12,242 nucleotides of DNA from Pseudorhodoplanes sp. (GTDB lineage Bacteria; Pseudomonadota; Alphaproteobacteria; Rhizobiales; Xanthobacteraceae), in assembly GCA_008933495.1 (NCBI GenBank), contig WBUW01000042.1, positions 1 to 12,242 on the forward strand. The letters run 5' to 3'. Positions 8,844 to 12,242 of this stretch are shown in pieces. A program made the translations under genes and the position numbers. The notes beneath the pieces are model-generated. The model searched no databases. It had not been told where the DNA came from and worked only from the letters and a program-made list of their open reading frames with translations. The first letter of the stretch is position 1. Each line of letters opens with the position of its first letter.

Positions 8844-8875
8844 CCGGGGCCAGTTCCACCGCCAGACCCGGGTTT
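8840..8875 (+). promoter_or_regulatory. Inverted repeat covering the dapD ribosome-binding region
   Basis: AAACCCGGG (8840-8848) and CCCGGGTTT (8867-8875) are perfect 9-base complements with an 18-base loop, ending two bases before the dapD ATG. The only purine run that could serve as a ribosome-binding site, GGG at 8870-8872, lies inside the right arm. As RNA this would be a stable hairpin occluding initiation; as DNA it is a candidate operator. The role is inferred. Confidence 0.5.
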
Positions 8876-8877
8876 CC

Positions 8878-9735
<858 letters not shown>

Positions 9736-9789
9736 AGGTGAGCGTGGCATTCTCCGCCGTCGGCCCGAGGCAGCCGTGCGAAGCGGAGC

Positions 9790-9833
9790 CCTCGAAGCGC
9801 GGCGGCCGAGCCGCCGGCCGCCATCCTTCGAGG
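9790..9833. repeat. REP-like palindrome between dapD and dapE
   Basis: CCTCGAAG (9790-9797) pairs perfectly with CTTCGAGG (9826-9833). Between them GGCGGC (9801-9806) pairs with GCCGCC (9810-9815) around a 3-base loop. CCTTCGAGG-type palindromes are, from general knowledge, a frequent intergenic repeat in Bradyrhizobium-like genomes. It sits in the 148-base gap between the two dap genes and may reduce read-through or mark mRNA processing. Confidence 0.6.
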
Positions 9834-9836
9834 CGC

Positions 9837-9851
9837 GTGCGGCGCGCGCAC
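9837..9851. repeat. Short hairpin adjoining the dap gap repeat
   Basis: GTGCG (9837-9841) pairs with CGCAC (9847-9851) around gcgcg, four bases after the larger palindrome at 9790-9833. The following CCTCAGG is also typical of this repeat class. It is probably the second half of one composite repeat. Confidence 0.4.
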
Positions 9852-9883
9852 CTCAGGGCGGCGGTGAAAGGCAAGACCAAAAC

Positions 9884-11041
9884 ATGATCGCCGATCCGCT
9901 TGCGCTGGCACGCGAACTCATCCGTTGCCCCTCGGTCACGCCCGACGAAGGCGGCGCGCTGTCGGTCTTGGAGCGCGTGCTCGGCGCGGCCGGTTTTGCG
10001 GTGCACCGCATGGTGTTTTCCGAGGCCGGCACGCCGGACGTGGAGAATTTCTACGCCCGCATCGGCACCGCCGCGCCGCACCTGATGTTTGCCGGCCATA
10101 CCGATGTCGTGCCGCCCGGCAACGTCGCCGCCTGGTCGCATCCCCCGTTCGCCGGCGAGATCGCCAACGGCACGCTCTATGGCCGCGGCGCCGTCGACAT
10201 GAAGGGCGGCATCGCGGCTGCGCTTGCGGCAACGCTCGACCACCTCGGCGCAAATGGCGGCAAGCCAAAAGGCTCGATCTCGTTCCTGATCACCGGCGAC
10301 GAGGAGAGCGTCGCCATCAACGGCACGGTCAAGCTGCTGCAATGGGCGACGGCGCGCGGGGAGAAATTCGACCACTGCATCCTGGCCGAGCCCAGCAATG
10401 TCGATGCGCTCGGCGACACCATCAAGATCGGCCGCCGCGGCTCGCTCAACGGCACGCTGGTGGTCACCGGCAAGCAGGGTCATGTCGCCTACCCGCACCG
10501 CGCCGACAATCCGGTGCGCGGGATCGTGACCCTGATCGCGGCCCTCAGCGCGCAGCCGCTCGATGTCGGCAGCGATTTTTTCGATCCGTCCAACCTCGAA
10601 TTTACCTCGGTCGATGTCGGCAACCGGACCGTCAATCTCATTCCGGGCGAGGCGCGCGCGCGCTTCAATATCCGTTTCAACGACCGCCATACGAAGGACT
10701 CGCTGAAAGCGCTGATGCAGGAGCGCGCGGCGGCCGCGGCGGAGGGCCACATCCGCTTCTATTTCGAATGGGAGCCGTCCAATGCCGATGTCTTCGTCAC
10801 CAAACCCGGACCATTCACCGATCTCGTCGCCGGCGCCATTGAATCGGTGACCGGGCGCAAGCCGGCTTTGTCTTCGTCGGGCGGCACGTCCGACGCGCGC
10901 TTCATCAAGGACCATTGCCCGGTCGTCGAGTTCGGCCTCGTCGGCCAGTCCATGCACGCGGTCGACGAGCAGGTGCCGGTCGGCGACCTCATCGCGCTGA
11001 CCGCGATCTACAAGCGCATCCTGGAACGCTATTTCGCCTGA
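9884..11041 (+). CDS. dapE: Succinyl-diaminopimelate desuccinylase
   Basis: DapE hydrolyses N-succinyl-LL-diaminopimelate to LL-diaminopimelate and succinate. It is a cytosolic di-zinc M20 metallopeptidase-fold dimer. From the ATG at 9884 it is 385 residues, normal for the family. Zinc ligands and catalytic residues are visible: H72 and D74 in GHTDVVPPG, D105 in YGRGAVDMKGG, E140-E141 in TGDEES, E169 in LAEPSN and H358 in SMHAVDE. The lid or dimerisation domain lies at about 183-295 (GRRGSLNG, GKQGHVAYPH). SSGGTSDARFI (331-341) is a further DapE signature. The frame is open back to 9776, but the extra 36 residues would come from the REP-like repeat. GAAAGG (9866-9871) is a possible, somewhat distant ribosome-binding site. 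Its stop is 7 bases from that of the convergent cytochrome gene. Confidence 0.97.
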   Translation: MIADPLALARELIRCPSVTPDEGGALSVLERVLGAAGFAVHRMVFSEAGTPDVENFYARIGTAAPHLMFAGHTDVVPPGNVAAWSHPPFAGEIANGTLYGRGAVDMKGGIAAALAATLDHLGANGGKPKGSISFLITGDEESVAINGTVKLLQWATARGEKFDHCILAEPSNVDALGDTIKIGRRGSLNGTLVVTGKQGHVAYPHRADNPVRGIVTLIAALSAQPLDVGSDFFDPSNLEFTSVDVGNRTVNLIPGEARARFNIRFNDRHTKDSLKALMQERAAAAAEGHIRFYFEWEPSNADVFVTKPGPFTDLVAGAIESVTGRKPALSSSGGTSDARFIKDHCPVVEFGLVGQSMHAVDEQVPVGDLIALTAIYKRILERYFA

Positions 11042-11048
11042 CCGGCGC

Positions 11049-11585
11049 TCACCGGAACAGGCCGATGCGCGCCAGCACCCGCTCGCGGCGGACGACATGA
11101 TGGTAGAGCGCACCGCCGACATGCAGGAGCAGCAGGACGACAAGCAGGCGCGCGCCGGCGCCGTGCGGAACGCGCGGCAGATAGTTCCAGAAATCCGGCA
11201 GTTCGCCGGCTGCGCCGCCGAACAGCACCGCACCGGCGCCCGCGAGCGCCAGCATGCCGATGCCGCTCGCCGCCATGCCGAGGATCACGACGTAGAACAG
11301 CGCGTGGACGATGGCGGCGATGCGGCCCGACAACGCGGACGGGCCCGCCACCGGCGCCGGCTTGCGGTCTGCGAACATCCACCAGGCCGCGCGGCCCAAG
11401 GTCAGAACGCCGACCATCACCCCGGCGACGACATGAAATCTCAACATGAGCAATCTGGCGGCAGGATCGAGGGTGCCGACGGCACGAAATCCCGATGCCA
11501 GCAGCAGCACAATGAACAGCGCCGCAATCCAGTGAAACAGGATCGCGACCTGCCCGTAGCGATCCGCTGTGCATTTAAGCGTCAT
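11049..11585 (-). CDS. cybB: Cytochrome b561 family, CybB-like candidate superoxide oxidase
   Basis: A 178-residue inner-membrane di-heme protein with four membrane helices (about 12-32, 48-71, 90-116 and 145-165), close in length to E. coli CybB (176). Histidines fit the family: H18 (ILFHWI), H51 (LRFHVVAG), H94 (AIVHALFY), H141 and H155, then H162-H163 in ALYHHVV. The C-terminal pattern, H141 followed by LLHVGGALYHH and a basic LAR tail, resembles CybB, which oxidises superoxide and passes electrons to ubiquinone. Other b561 proteins share the fold, so superoxide is a best guess. AAGGA (complement of 11592-11596) lies before the ATG at 11585. Eleven bases overlap the marR gene, implying translational coupling. 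The frame runs open to 11975, but that is antisense-frame noise over marR. Confidence 0.85.
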   Translation of the reverse strand: MTLKCTADRYGQVAILFHWIAALFIVLLLASGFRAVGTLDPAARLLMLRFHVVAGVMVGVLTLGRAAWWMFADRKPAPVAGPSALSGRIAAIVHALFYVVILGMAASGIGMLALAGAGAVLFGGAAGELPDFWNYLPRVPHGAGARLLVVLLLLHVGGALYHHVVRRERVLARIGLFR

Positions 11586-12057
11586 TTCGAATGTCCTTCT
11601 TCGCGCCTGATGGATCGAGACGCTCCATGCGCGTGCGGATATGGCGGAGCACGGCGAGCGCGGCGTCGATGTCTCGGATCTTGACCCCGGCGGCCAGACC
11701 CGAGGCTTTCGGCGTCCAGCGCGCCGTGGCGGCGGCATAGGCGCTTTCGCCTCTGGGCGTGAGCCGCGCCAGTTTGGCTCGCCGATGATGCGGATTGGGC
11801 GCAAAGTGCACAAACCCTTCGGCCGCGAGTTCGTTGGCGACGCGCTGCACGGACTGGCGCGCGAGCCCCATATTGCGTGCGATCTGCGCAATCGAAAGCG
11901 GCGTGGCCGCAAGCGCAATCGCGCCGATGACCTGCCAGCGCGCGCTGGTGAGCCCGAGTTCGCCGACCAGCGCATCGCCCATGGCGATCAGTTCGCCGTT
12001 GAGCCGGAATATTTCGAGCACCAGCTCGGTCACAGCCGCATGGGCCGTGCGCGCCAT
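11575..12057 (-). CDS. MarR-family transcriptional regulator
   Basis: This 160-residue cytosolic dimer has a winged helix-turn-helix at about 38-102. It comprises helix TSARWQVIGAIAL, then PLSIAQIARNMG, recognition helix LARQSVQRVANELAAEGF (65-82), and a charged wing PNPHHRRAKLARLT (88-100). Flanking N- and C-terminal helices form the dimer interface. There is not one cysteine, so it cannot sense peroxide by thiol oxidation as OhrR does; a small-molecule ligand is more likely. GGAG (complement of 12066-12069) lies 8 bases before the ATG at 12057. It is the first gene of an operon with the overlapping cytochrome b561 gene. As is usual for the family, it probably represses this operon from the AT-rich site upstream. 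Confidence 0.92.
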   Translation of the reverse strand: MARTAHAAVTELVLEIFRLNGELIAMGDALVGELGLTSARWQVIGAIALAATPLSIAQIARNMGLARQSVQRVANELAAEGFVHFAPNPHHRRAKLARLTPRGESAYAAATARWTPKASGLAAGVKIRDIDAALAVLRHIRTRMERLDPSGAKKDIRNDA

Positions 12058-12072
12058 CGCGTCGTCTCCATT

Positions 12073-12118
12073 TTGTCAGCATACAACCATATTGGCAGTA
12101 TAATGTCAATTATGACAC
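12073..12118 (-). promoter_or_regulatory. marR-cybB promoter and probable operator
   Basis: An AT-rich island stands out in a GC-rich window. On the minus strand a perfect TTGACA (complement of 12104-12109) is followed after 17 bases by TTGTAT (complement of 12081-12086). Symmetric elements overlap it: TGTCA-N4-TGACA (12104-12117) over the -35, and CCATATTGG (12088-12096) in the spacer. These are plausible MarR binding sites for autorepression. Confidence 0.5.
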
Positions 12119-12138
12119 GGTACGCGTCGCGTGGCTCG

Positions 12139-12242
12139 TCAGTAATCCACCCGCACCAGATACAGCCCCTCCGGCGGCGCCACCTGGCCGCAGGCGGTGC
12201 GGTCGCGGGCGGCGAGCGCTGCGGCGACATCGTCGGCGCTCC
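12139..12242 (-). CDS. truA: tRNA pseudouridine synthase A, C-terminal fragment
   Basis: Only the last 33 codons and the stop lie in the window; the rest is beyond the right edge. The translation ends in LAARDRTACGQVAPPEGL followed by YLVRVDY, matching the characteristic TruA C-terminus (APPEGLYL, then V-D-Y). TruA makes pseudouridine at positions 38-40 of tRNA anticodon arms. Finding it close to dapE and dapD is consistent with the truA-dapE-dapD neighbourhood known in Hyphomicrobiales. Here the marR-cybB operon lies between truA and dapE. The gap from its stop to the marR start is about 80 bases and holds the marR promoter. Confidence 0.88.
   Translation of the reverse strand, partial: SADDVAAALAARDRTACGQVAPPEGLYLVRVDY

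Noticed and set aside
12099..12104. Perfect TATAAT on the plus strand upstream of marR
   Set aside because: There is no well-spaced -35 box (TTGTCA at 12073-12078 is 20 bases away), and no plus-strand gene follows; truA is on the minus strand. It is probably incidental to the AT-rich minus-strand promoter.

Overview
This is a GC-rich chromosomal segment whose gene content and non-coding repeats point to an alphaproteobacterium of the order Hyphomicrobiales (Rhizobiales), probably near the Bradyrhizobium, Rhodopseudomonas or Xanthobacteraceae lineages. That placement is inferred from protein style and from the palindromic repeat families, not from a database search. It holds mostly ordinary core genes, with ten complete coding regions and two cut by the window edges. 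I found no rRNA, tRNA, CRISPR array, transposase, integrase or phage gene.

Layout, left to right. Positions 3-1398 (+) carry the end of an ArsR-family repressor with a C-terminal vicinal cysteine pair, followed by an ArsP-type permease. Together they look like a trivalent organoarsenical sensor and efflux pair. Positions 1399-1635 are non-coding, with a terminator-like hairpin and two inverted REP-like palindromes. clpB, the disaggregase, fills 1636-4230 (-). Divergent from it at 4380-5168 (+) is a stand-alone MOSC protein of the YcbX/mARC type. At 5260-6264 (+) is a secreted protein with two DUF1036 copies around a peptidoglycan-binding-like segment. A composite Rhizobiales-type palindromic repeat occupies 6359-6460, just before a HAD phosphatase of the pyrimidine 5'-nucleotidase type (6485-7180, +).

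The HAD gene abuts hupE, which runs in the opposite direction, so that their stop codons touch. hupE sits directly downstream of an mscS channel gene (7181-8702, both -). Divergent from mscS are dapD (8878-9735, +) and dapE (9884-11041, +), two consecutive-pathway enzymes of the succinylase branch of lysine and diaminopimelate synthesis. They are separated by another REP-like repeat. Convergent to dapE is a two-gene operon on the minus strand: a cysteine-free MarR repressor whose gene overlaps that of a CybB-like cytochrome b561, a candidate superoxide oxidase. An AT-rich promoter and probable operator lies upstream. The right edge holds the last 33 codons of truA (-).

The best leads are the matched ArsR/ArsP organoarsenical module, the internally duplicated eight-cysteine DUF1036 protein, the strong inverted repeat covering the dapD ribosome-binding region, the MarR-cybB operon, and three distinct palindromic repeat families between genes. 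No clearly new multi-gene system stands out.
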